Shown here in pieces: positions 1-5,808 of a DNA stretch of 16,715 bases. The notes below the pieces were generated by a model. The model was not told where the DNA came from, searched no databases, and worked only from the letters and a program-made list of their open reading frames with translations. The translations under genes were made by a program, and so were the position numbers. This DNA is from Hyphomicrobiales bacterium (lineage in GTDB: Bacteria; Pseudomonadota; Alphaproteobacteria; Rhizobiales; Beijerinckiaceae), in assembly GCA_028865375.1 (NCBI GenBank), contig JAGWKJ010000018.1, positions 1-16,715 of the forward strand, in the 5' to 3' direction. How positions within the stretch are numbered: position 1 is the first letter of the stretch; each line of letters starts with the position of its first letter.

Positions 1-817
1 CGAGGTACAGCATTTCGCCGGCCATCGCGCGGAACACGGCGGGGTTGGAATAGTTCAGGTCCCATTGGAAGCGATAGAACGTCGACCAGATCCAGCGGCC
101 GTCCGGCAATCGGATGAACGAGCCGGGATGGTCGTCGGGGAAGATCTCGCGCGTCGTGCGCTCGAACGCGCCGGGCATCTCCCGATCCGGGAAGATCCAG
201 TAGAAATCCGAATGCTCCGGGTCGCCCGCCGCCGCCTTGCGCGCCCATTCGTGTTCGTCGGACGTGTGGTTGAAGATGAAGTCGAGGCACAGCGACATGC
301 CTTCGCGCCGCAGCGCCGCGGCGAACCCGCGCAGGTCCTCGATGTCGCCGAGCTTGGGCGCCAACGCGCGATAGCTCGACACGGCATAACCGCCGTCGCT
401 GTTGGCCGCCGGGCACAGGAACGGCGGCATGACGTGGAAATAGGTCAGGCCCAGACGCTTGAAATAGGGAATGTCGCGTTCGAGCCCGGCGATCGTGCCG
501 GCGTAGCGGTCGGCGTAGCAGACGCCGCCCAACATCGCCTCGGACTGGAACCAATCCGGCTTCGCCTCGCGCCGCAGGTCGAGCGCCCGCAGGTCGGCCG
601 GCCGCTCGCGCCAAGCGTCGCAAGCGGTCGCCAGGATGTCGGCGACGCGGTCGAGAAAATCGCCCCGCGCTCCGTAAAGCGGGGCGAGTTCGGCCAGCAG
701 GGTCGGAAAATGGGCGTCGAAGCGGCGCCGGAACTCGGCGTCCGCGCCCGCCAGCGACGGGACCCTGGCCCGCACATAGGCCGCCGCGCCGGCGACCTGG
801 TCTTCGATCTTCAGCAC
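1..817 (-). CDS. Amylosucrase, N-terminal part (cut by window edge)
   Basis: A GH13 glucosyltransferase that splits sucrose and builds an alpha-1,4-glucan, releasing fructose (family knowledge). It starts at a GTG at 817 with a GGGGAGG Shine-Dalgarno about 6 nt upstream, and 272 codons are visible of roughly 640 usual for the family. Residues 1-90 look like the helical N-terminal domain of amylosucrases. Then come DGGYAVSSYR (141-150), GH13 region I DFIFNHTSDEHEWA (179-192), and the very characteristic IFPDREMP (208-215) and FQWDLNYSNP (250-259). The visible part ends at GEMLYL, just before the region II strand that carries the catalytic Asp, so the active site cannot be checked here. It lies 61 bp downstream of the aldehyde dehydrogenase and may share its transcript. 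Trehalose synthase and sucrose hydrolase are the nearest alternatives, but the IFPDR and DLNYSNP motifs favour amylosucrase or the closely related sucrose hydrolase. Confidence 0.88.
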   Translation of the reverse strand, partial: MLKIEDQVAGAAAYVRARVPSLAGADAEFRRRFDAHFPTLLAELAPLYGARGDFLDRVADILATACDAWRERPADLRALDLRREAKPDWFQSEAMLGGVCYADRYAGTIAGLERDIPYFKRLGLTYFHVMPPFLCPAANSDGGYAVSSYRALAPKLGDIEDLRGFAAALRREGMSLCLDFIFNHTSDEHEWARKAAAGDPEHSDFYWIFPDREMPGAFERTTREIFPDDHPGSFIRLPDGRWIWSTFYRFQWDLNYSNPAVFRAMAGEMLYL

Positions 818-878
818 CGCCCGGCCTCCCCGAAAGCGGTTTTGGCCGAGGCCCGGCGATGCGTCAATTCGCCGTCGC

Positions 879-2375
879 TCAGGCCTCGAAGCGGACGCCT
901 TGGGCGAGCGGCAGGCGGTCGGAATAGTTCACGGTGCTTGTCTGCCGGCGCATGTAGCCCTTCCAGGCGTCGGCGCCCGACTCGCGGCCGCCGCCGGTCT
1001 CCTTCTCGCCGCCGAACGCGCCGCCGATCTCCGCGCCCGAGGGCCCGACGTTGACGTTGGCGATGCCGCAATCCGATCCCGACGCCGATAGGAACCGTTC
1101 CCCCTCGCGCAGGTCGAGCGTGAAAATGCAGGACGACAGGCCTTGCGGCACGTCGTTCTGGATCGCGATCGCCTCGTCGAACGTCCCGTAGTCGAGCGCG
1201 TAGAGGATCGGCGCGAAGGTCTCGCGCTTCACCGTCGCGGTTTGGGCCGGCATCTCGACGAGCGCGGGCGCGACATAGGTCCCGCCGGCGACGCCCGACG
1301 CCCGGGCGCCGCCATGGACGGTCCCGCCTTCGGCCCGCGCGGCGGCGAGCGCCGCCTGCATCGCCTCGAACGCGGCCCCGTCGATCAGCGGTCCGACCAG
1401 CGTGCCTTCGGCGCGCGGATCGCCGATGGGCAGGCTGTCGTAGGCCTTGCGCAAGCGGCGCAGCAGGTCGGCCTTGACCGAGCGATGGACGATCAGCCGG
1501 CGCAGCGACGTGCAGCGCTGGCCCGCCGTGCCCACCGCCGAAAACAGGATCGCGCGCACCGCCATGTCGAGGTCGGCGGAGGGCGCGACGATCATCGCGT
1601 TATTGCCGCCGAGCTCCAGGATCGCGCGCCCCCAGCGCGCCGCCACCTTGGGCCCGACGGCGGCGCCCATGCGGGTCGAACCGGTCGCCGACACGATCGG
1701 CACGGCGCGCGAGGCGGCGATGGCCTCGCCGATTTCCGCCCGCCCGATGACGAGCTGCGACAGGCCGGCCGGCGCCTCGGCGCCGAAGCGCGCCGCCGCC
1801 CGTTCGAACAGGCGTTGCACGGCGATGGCGGTCAACGGCGTCTTCTCGGACGGCTTCCAGATCACCGGGTCGCCGCACACGAGCGCGAGCGCCGCGTTCC
1901 AGCTCCACACCGCGACAGGGAAATTGAACGCCGAGATCACGCCGACCGGACCCATCGGATGCCAGGTCTCGGCCATCCGGTGGCCGGGCCGTTCGGACAC
2001 GATGGCCAGCCCATGCAATTGCCGCGACAGGCCGACCGCGAAGTCGCAGACGTCGATCATCTCCTGCACTTCGCCCAAGCCCTCCGAGGCGATCTTGCCG
2101 GCCTCCAGCGTGACGAGGGCGGCGAGCGCCGCCTTTTCCTTGCGCAATTCCTCGCCGAGCAGGCGCACCAGCTCGCCGCGGCGAGGCGCCGGCACGTCGC
2201 GCCATGGCGCGAAGGTTTCGCCCGCGCGCGCGAAGACCGCGGGCATGTCGGCCGCCGGCGTCTCGCGCACGCGGGCCACTTCCGCGCCGTCGATGGGCGA
2301 GCGCACGACGAGCGAACCGCCGGAAAGGTCGGCCGACGTCAGGCCGGCGGCGGCGAGGACTTGCGCGTGCGTCAT
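879..2375 (-). CDS. amaB: ALDH7-family aldehyde dehydrogenase (probable alpha-aminoadipic semialdehyde / piperideine-6-carboxylate dehydrogenase)
   Basis: A cytoplasmic NAD(P)-dependent aldehyde dehydrogenase of 498 aa, full length for the family. Visible are the NAD-binding stretch FNFPVAVWSWN with Asn151, VIWKPSEKTP (171-180), GSTRMG (232-237), the catalytic Glu254 in LELGGNNAM, and the nucleophile Cys288 in GTAGQRCTS. The double Asn of ELGGNN and the C-terminal NVGPSGAEIGGAFGGEKETG-type segment are hallmarks of the ALDH7 (antiquitin/AmaB) branch, which oxidises alpha-aminoadipic semialdehyde to 2-aminoadipate in lysine/pipecolate breakdown. ATG 2375 is chosen because GGAG lies 8 nt upstream; the frame extends 20 codons further up without a good ribosome site. 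The mu-crystallin-like neighbour 61 bp upstream supports a role in lysine/pipecolate catabolism. The exact substrate is inferred. Confidence 0.9.
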   Translation of the reverse strand: MTHAQVLAAAGLTSADLSGGSLVVRSPIDGAEVARVRETPAADMPAVFARAGETFAPWRDVPAPRRGELVRLLGEELRKEKAALAALVTLEAGKIASEGLGEVQEMIDVCDFAVGLSRQLHGLAIVSERPGHRMAETWHPMGPVGVISAFNFPVAVWSWNAALALVCGDPVIWKPSEKTPLTAIAVQRLFERAAARFGAEAPAGLSQLVIGRAEIGEAIAASRAVPIVSATGSTRMGAAVGPKVAARWGRAILELGGNNAMIVAPSADLDMAVRAILFSAVGTAGQRCTSLRRLIVHRSVKADLLRRLRKAYDSLPIGDPRAEGTLVGPLIDGAAFEAMQAALAAARAEGGTVHGGARASGVAGGTYVAPALVEMPAQTATVKRETFAPILYALDYGTFDEAIAIQNDVPQGLSSCIFTLDLREGERFLSASGSDCGIANVNVGPSGAEIGGAFGGEKETGGGRESGADAWKGYMRRQTSTVNYSDRLPLAQGVRFEA

Positions 2376-2388
2376 GGCGGGCTCCGGG

Positions 2389-2419
2389 CGAAACGGGCCC
2401 TGTTTGGTCGAAACGGGCC
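2389..2419. repeat. Short direct repeat in the gap upstream of the ALDH gene
   Basis: The 11-mer cgaaacgggcc occurs at 2389-2399 and again at 2409-2419, a period of exactly 20 bp (two helical turns). It occupies half of the 61-bp gap between the OCD-like gene and the ALDH gene, about 14 bp upstream of the ALDH start. Same-face spacing would suit an operator, but it may be chance in GC-rich DNA. Confidence 0.35.
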
Positions 2420-2436
2420 GAGCTGTCGAGCGCACG

Positions 2437-3369
2437 CTACGCGGTCAGCCGCAGGACCGTCTCGCAGGCGATCAGGTCGAAATGGCCGCCGCCGGCGTTC
2501 TTGTAGAACGTGATCTCCTCGGGCGAACGGCGGCCCGGGACCGCGCCGCCGACGAGATCGTAGAGGTCGCCCAGCACGTCGCCGGCCGCGATCGCGCCCG
2601 ACGCGATCGGCCCGGCGATGTCGCCGACGCCGGCGAACGCGCTCTCCCGCCGGTCGACGAACACGCGCGAGCGCCGCGCGGCGGCGTCGTCGGCCTCGCG
2701 GGTCTCGGGCGTATAGCCGCCCACGAGGTCGAGATGGGCGCCGGGCCTGAGCAGCGCGCCCTTGACCAGCGGCGCGTCGGACCGAGTGCAGGCCGTGACG
2801 ACGTCGGCCCGGGCGACCGCCGCGTCGAGGTCGTCGACCCGCTCGGCCGCCATCCCCTCCGCCCGCAGCTCGGCGACCAGCGCGTCCGCCCGCGCCGCGC
2901 CGCGGTTCCACACCAGGACGCGCGTCAGCGACGGGCGCACCGACCGGTGCGCGCGGGCGAGCCCGCCCGACATCGCGCCGGCGCCGACGACGAGCAGCGT
3001 CGCCGCGTCCGGCCGCGACAGCAGCCGCGACCCCAGCGCGGAATCCGCCGCGGTACGCCAATAGGTGACTTCGGTGCCGTCGATCAGCGCCAACGGCCGG
3101 CCGTCGGTCCCGTCGAACAGCACGCAGGATGCCTGCACGGCGGGCAGAGGCCCGCGGCCCGGGTTGTCCGGAAAGATCGTGATCAACTTGCTGCAGAGGT
3201 AGCGTCCGGCGTCGACGGCGTGGCGCACGAAATACTGGGCGCCGCCGCCGGCGTCCATCATCCGCTCGGCGATCTCGATCTTGGGCCGTCTATGCGCCGC
3301 CTCGATGGCGTCCACGAGCGAAGGAAAGTCGAGCGCCGCGCGGATGGCCTCGCGTTCGATGACCCGCAT
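2437..3369 (-). CDS. Ornithine cyclodeaminase / mu-crystallin family protein (possible ketimine reductase)
   Basis: A cytoplasmic NAD(P)-dependent enzyme of 310 aa, near the family's usual size. Members include ornithine cyclodeaminase, alanine dehydrogenase and mu-crystallin, a reductase of cyclic ketimines such as piperideine-2-carboxylate. Visible features are KLITIFPDNP (61-70) with the catalytic-type Lys61, DGTEVTYWRTAADSAL (97-112), the Rossmann glycine motif VVGAGAMSGG (127-136), and the GGYTPETREADD segment near the substrate and cofactor site. ATG 3369 is preferred because GGGGGA lies about 8 nt upstream; for the in-frame ATG at 3378 the same purine run would abut the start. It is the first gene of the leftward group. 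Followed by an ALDH7 gene, a ketimine-reducing role in lysine/pipecolate metabolism is more attractive than proline synthesis from ornithine, but that is inference. Confidence 0.85.
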   Translation of the reverse strand: MRVIEREAIRAALDFPSLVDAIEAAHRRPKIEIAERMMDAGGGAQYFVRHAVDAGRYLCSKLITIFPDNPGRGPLPAVQASCVLFDGTDGRPLALIDGTEVTYWRTAADSALGSRLLSRPDAATLLVVGAGAMSGGLARAHRSVRPSLTRVLVWNRGAARADALVAELRAEGMAAERVDDLDAAVARADVVTACTRSDAPLVKGALLRPGAHLDLVGGYTPETREADDAAARRSRVFVDRRESAFAGVGDIAGPIASGAIAAGDVLGDLYDLVGGAVPGRRSPEEITFYKNAGGGHFDLIACETVLRLTA

Positions 3370-3408
3370 GCCGCGCATCCCCCGTGTGGCGCGCCCCGCG
3401 CCGCGGCC

Positions 3409-3438
3409 AGAGTAGACGGCGGACGCCCGCGCCGGCAA
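3409..3438 (-). promoter_or_regulatory. Candidate sigma-70-like promoter for the leftward gene group
   Basis: Reading leftward, TTGCCG (3433-3438, 4/6 to the -35 consensus) and TACTCT (3409-3414, 3/6 to the -10 consensus) are separated by 18 bp. They would place the transcript start about 30-35 nt before the OCD-like start codon. The match is weak and was found by eye only. Confidence 0.28.
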
Positions 3439-3499
3439 TCGGCCGGGCCAAGCCCCGTCGTTCGCGCCACGGCGCCCAATGCCCTATCGTGGCGCCGAC

Positions 3500-3518
3500 C
3501 GGCCCGCCCCCCGGGCCG
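3500..3518 (+). repeat. All-GC inverted repeat just upstream of the VOC gene ribosome site
   Basis: The arms cggcccg (3500-3506) and cgggccg (3512-3518) form a perfect 7-bp stem with a 5-nt ccccc loop. It lies about 4 nt before the GAGG ribosome site of the VOC gene. No T-run follows, so it is not a standard terminator. It could affect translation or mRNA stability, or be incidental to the base composition. Confidence 0.4.
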
Positions 3519-3534
3519 CCACGAGGAAACCGCC

Positions 3535-4011
3535 ATGGCCATCGGCGTCCCGCGCATCACGCCGCATCTTTGGTTCGACACGCAAGCGGTCGAGGCGGCG
3601 GAATTCTACGCGTCGGTGTTCCCGAATTCGCGGATCGACAAGATCGACCGCATCCGGGACACCCCGTCGGGCGATTGCGACATCGTTTCGTTCACGCTGG
3701 CGGACCAGCCCTTCATGGCGATCTCGGCCGGGCCGATGTTCAAGTTCAACGAAGCGATCTCGCTGGTCGTGCCTTGCGACACGCAGGAGGAGATCGACCA
3801 TTACTGGAGCAGGCTCGCCGCCGATCCGGCCGCCGGCCGCTGCGGTTGGATCAAGGACCGCTATGGCCTGTCTTGGCAGATCTGGCCCAAGGCGATCGCG
3901 CAGATGATGGAGGGCGCCGATTCCACGGCAAAGGCCCGCGTCACGCGGGCGATCATGGCGTCGAAGAAGTTCGAGATCGTCGAACTGAGGCGTGCGTTGG
4001 CCGGAGAATGA
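3535..4011 (+). CDS. VOC-fold protein, PhnB / 3-demethylubiquinone methyltransferase-like domain
   Basis: A single-domain cytoplasmic protein of 158 aa, the usual length for PhnB-like proteins of the vicinal-oxygen-chelate (glyoxalase/bleomycin resistance) superfamily. It shows the typical opening ITPHLWFDTQAVEAAEFY (8-25), then VFPNSRI (28-34), the QPFMAISAGP turn (58-67), an EAISLVVPC strand (73-81), and the C-terminal CGWIKDRYGLSWQIWP (103-118). Family members are annotated loosely; the reaction and substrate are not known here. The ATG is preceded by a GAGG ribosome site about 8 nt upstream. It is divergent from the OCD-like gene across about 165 bp and is followed 30 bp later by a Crp/Fnr regulator, so it may share that transcript. 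Confidence 0.85.
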   Translation: MAIGVPRITPHLWFDTQAVEAAEFYASVFPNSRIDKIDRIRDTPSGDCDIVSFTLADQPFMAISAGPMFKFNEAISLVVPCDTQEEIDHYWSRLAADPAAGRCGWIKDRYGLSWQIWPKAIAQMMEGADSTAKARVTRAIMASKKFEIVELRRALAGE

Positions 4012-4041
4012 CGGTCGTCGCCCGCAACGAAGGAACAACCG

Positions 4042-4719
4042 ATGACCGGCCCGACCCCACCGCCGACGCGCACGCCGCCGGCCCTCGCCCGCGCCGCCGA
4101 CGGCAGGCGGGCGACCTTCCGGACGGGAGAGACGATCTATCGACCGGGCGACGCGCCGAGGGGCTGGATCGCCGTCGAAGCCGGCTCGGTCCGCGTCCGG
4201 TTGGTCGGCGCCAGCGGCCGCGAAGCGACGCTGTATCGCATCGCGCCGGGCGACGCCTGCGTGCTGACGACGTCGGCGATCCTTGGCGACGGCTCGCTCG
4301 CCGCGGAGGCGCTCGCGGAGACCGACGTCGTCGCCTGGATTTCGCCGCTCGCCGCGTTCCGCCGCGCGCTCGACGGATCGGCCGGGTTCCGCGACGCCGT
4401 GCTGCGCAACTACGCGGAGCGGGTCGCCGAGCTGATTTCGGCGCTGGACGCGGCGCTGTTCGTGCCGCTCGACGCGCGGCTCGCCGAGCTGATTCTCGCA
4501 CGCGCCAGGGACGGCGCCGTGGAAGCGACCCACCACGAACTCGCCGGCGAGCTCGGCACGGCGCGCGAGGTCGTCACGCGCACGCTGGGCCGGCTCGAAC
4601 GCGAGGGCGCGGTCGAGGCGGCCCGCGGGTCACTGCGCGTCCGCGACCGCGCGTCCCTCGAGCGGGTGGCGCGGCGCGGGCGTGACGTCGTCACCGACGC
4701 CGTCACGCCGCCGCGCTAA
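4042..4719 (+). CDS. Crp/Fnr-family transcriptional regulator without an Fe-S cysteine cluster
   Basis: A 225-aa regulator with an N-terminal cyclic-nucleotide-binding-like beta roll (about 22-110), a dimerisation helix (about 112-145) and a C-terminal winged helix. The recognition region is HHELAGELGTAREVVTRTLGRLEREG (164-189). It has no N-terminal cysteine cluster, so it should not bind FNR's [4Fe-4S] centre. Its only cysteine is Cys73 in GDACVLTTSAIL, inside the sensor domain. The start has an AAGGA ribosome site about 7 nt upstream. A small DUF2892 membrane protein follows 29 bp later, the two genes end at a shared terminator, and the pairing suggests that the regulator controls or responds to the same signal. 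Its ligand is unknown; a thiol, sulfur or redox signal is only a guess from the lone cysteine and the partner. Confidence 0.88.
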   Translation: MTGPTPPPTRTPPALARAADGRRATFRTGETIYRPGDAPRGWIAVEAGSVRVRLVGASGREATLYRIAPGDACVLTTSAILGDGSLAAEALAETDVVAWISPLAAFRRALDGSAGFRDAVLRNYAERVAELISALDAALFVPLDARLAELILARARDGAVEATHHELAGELGTAREVVTRTLGRLEREGAVEAARGSLRVRDRASLERVARRGRDVVTDAVTPPR

Positions 4720-4748
4720 GATGCGTCATCGAAATCGGAGTGAACGCC

Positions 4749-4961
4749 ATGTCCAAGAACGTCGGATCCATCGACCGCATCCTGCGGATCGTCGTCGGCC
4801 TCGCGCTGATCGCCTTCGCGCTCGGCTACATCGCGCCCGGTTCGCCCCTGCATTTGCTGGGCTGGATCGGCATGGTGCCGCTGGCGACGGCGGCGATGGG
4901 AAGCTGCCCGCTCTACAGCGTGTTCGGCCTCTCGACCTGCCCGATGAAGGCGTCGCACTGA
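4749..4961 (+). CDS. DUF2892 family small inner-membrane protein
   Basis: A 70-aa protein matching the DUF2892 (YgaP-tail-like) family. It opens with NVGSIDRILRIVVGLALIAFALGY, a conserved polar start running into a first membrane helix. A second hydrophobic stretch follows (LLGWIGMVPLATAAMG), and it closes with the signature CPLYSVFGLSTCPMK, where two cysteines sit at the membrane edge. ATG 4749 is preferred over GTG 4740 because GGAG (4737-4740) lies 8 nt before it. In other proteins this domain is fused to rhodanese, which hints at sulfur or persulfide handling, but the function of the stand-alone protein is not known. It lies directly behind a Crp/Fnr gene and is closed off by a strong terminator. 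Confidence 0.87.
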   Translation: MSKNVGSIDRILRIVVGLALIAFALGYIAPGSPLHLLGWIGMVPLATAAMGSCPLYSVFGLSTCPMKASH

Positions 4962-4983
4962 CGCGAACGACGCGCGCCGACGA

Positions 4984-5018
4984 GGGCTCCGCGCCGAAAG
5001 GCGCGGGCCCCTTTTTTC
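4984..5018 (+). terminator. Rho-independent terminator after the Crp/Fnr-DUF2892 pair
   Basis: The left arm gggctccgcgcc (4984-4995) and right arm ggcgcgggccc (5000-5010) pair over 11 bp with one bulged T and a GAAA tetraloop, followed by a run of six T (5012-5017). It starts 22 bp after the DUF2892 stop codon and separates that unit from the FixK-like/hemN unit. Confidence 0.9.
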
Positions 5019-5139
5019 GTCCCCGATCGCCCCGGCGCCGCGCGCCGCCCGGCTAGGCGTTTCCACGTAAGCGCTGGCCCCGGCTTTCGCGCGCGTCGCG
5101 GGAGCGCGACTCTCGCCCCACGGAAACCCGGAGGGCGCG

Positions 5140-5808
5140 ATGGACTTCACCGACTTGGTCGTCGAGACCCGTTTCGCCGCTCCGCCGCTCCTCCGCGACG
5201 ACGAACCGCCGGCGCGATCCGAACGCCGTCCCGACGCGGTGCGCGTGCCGCGCGGCGCCGAACTGTTCCGCGCCGGCGACCTCGCGCGGCGGCTCTACGA
5301 AGTCCGTTCCGGCGCGCTGATGCTGTATCGCCTGCTGCCGGACGGCCGCAGGCAGGTCGTCGACGTCGCGACCGCCGGCGACGTCTGCGGGTTGGCCTCC
5401 GCGGGCGTCCACGAATCGACGTGCGAAGCGCTCGCCGACTCGGCGGTCGTCGCCATCGAAAGGCGCGCCTTGGAATCCGATCCGCGGCTCGGCGACCGCG
5501 TCCGCGGCAAGCTCGAACGCGCCGCCTGCGCGCTGCACGCGCGCATCGTCGACCTCGGCCGCAAGGGCGCCGACGAGCGCGTGGCGTCCTTTTTGCTGCG
5601 CCTCGCCGAGGCGGCCGGCGACGGCGACGCCGCGACCTTTCCCGCGATGACGCAGGCGCAGATCGGCGACTATCTCGGCCTGTCGCTCGAAACCGTCTGC
5701 CGCGCGTTTTCTCGGCTGCGCGGCCGGGGCCTCGTGGAGACGGCGCGCGGCGGCCGGGTCCGCGTCTGCGACCTCGCGCGGCTGCGGGAAGCGGCGGGCG
5801 ACGCGTGA
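5140..5808 (+). CDS. fixK: FixK-like Crp/Fnr-family regulator
   Basis: A 222-aa Crp/Fnr protein: beta-roll sensor domain (about 35-115), long dimerisation helix (about 120-140), the FixK/FNR-like linker LGRKGADERVASFLLRL (139-155), and a helix-turn-helix at MTQAQIGDYLGLSLETVCRAFSRL. Recognition-helix residues Glu184 and Arg188 match the E..SR motif of FNR/FixK proteins that read TTGAC/TTGAT half-sites, but the Ser position is Cys187. The N-terminal Fe-S cysteines of FNR are absent, so oxygen is probably not sensed directly; a FixLJ-controlled FixK is the natural reading. GGAGG lies 5 nt before the ATG. Its gene overlaps hemN by 4 nt. The 178-bp upstream gap holds the preceding terminator and no FNR box; the only A/T-richer patch is around 5060-5071. 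Likely targets are the box before ccoN and other microaerobic genes (inference). Confidence 0.85.
   Translation: MDFTDLVVETRFAAPPLLRDDEPPARSERRPDAVRVPRGAELFRAGDLARRLYEVRSGALMLYRLLPDGRRQVVDVATAGDVCGLASAGVHESTCEALADSAVVAIERRALESDPRLGDRVRGKLERAACALHARIVDLGRKGADERVASFLLRLAEAAGDGDAATFPAMTQAQIGDYLGLSLETVCRAFSRLRGRGLVETARGGRVRVCDLARLREAAGDA

Noticed and set aside
3485..3490. TATCGT as a -10 element for the PhnB-like gene
   Set aside because: No acceptable -35 is found at 16-18 bp spacing (best TTCGCG, 2/6), so the match is not better than chance in this sequence.
1447..4011. A long plus-strand frame that would fuse about 690 residues to the N terminus of the PhnB-like protein
   Set aside because: The upstream part is a shadow of the minus-strand ALDH and OCD-like genes. 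The PhnB-like domain has its own ATG at 3535 with a good ribosome site and normal family length.
4042..5808. Either Crp/Fnr gene as a true FNR oxygen sensor
   Set aside because: Neither protein has the N-terminal cysteine group or the cysteine matching FNR Cys122 needed for the [4Fe-4S] cluster.
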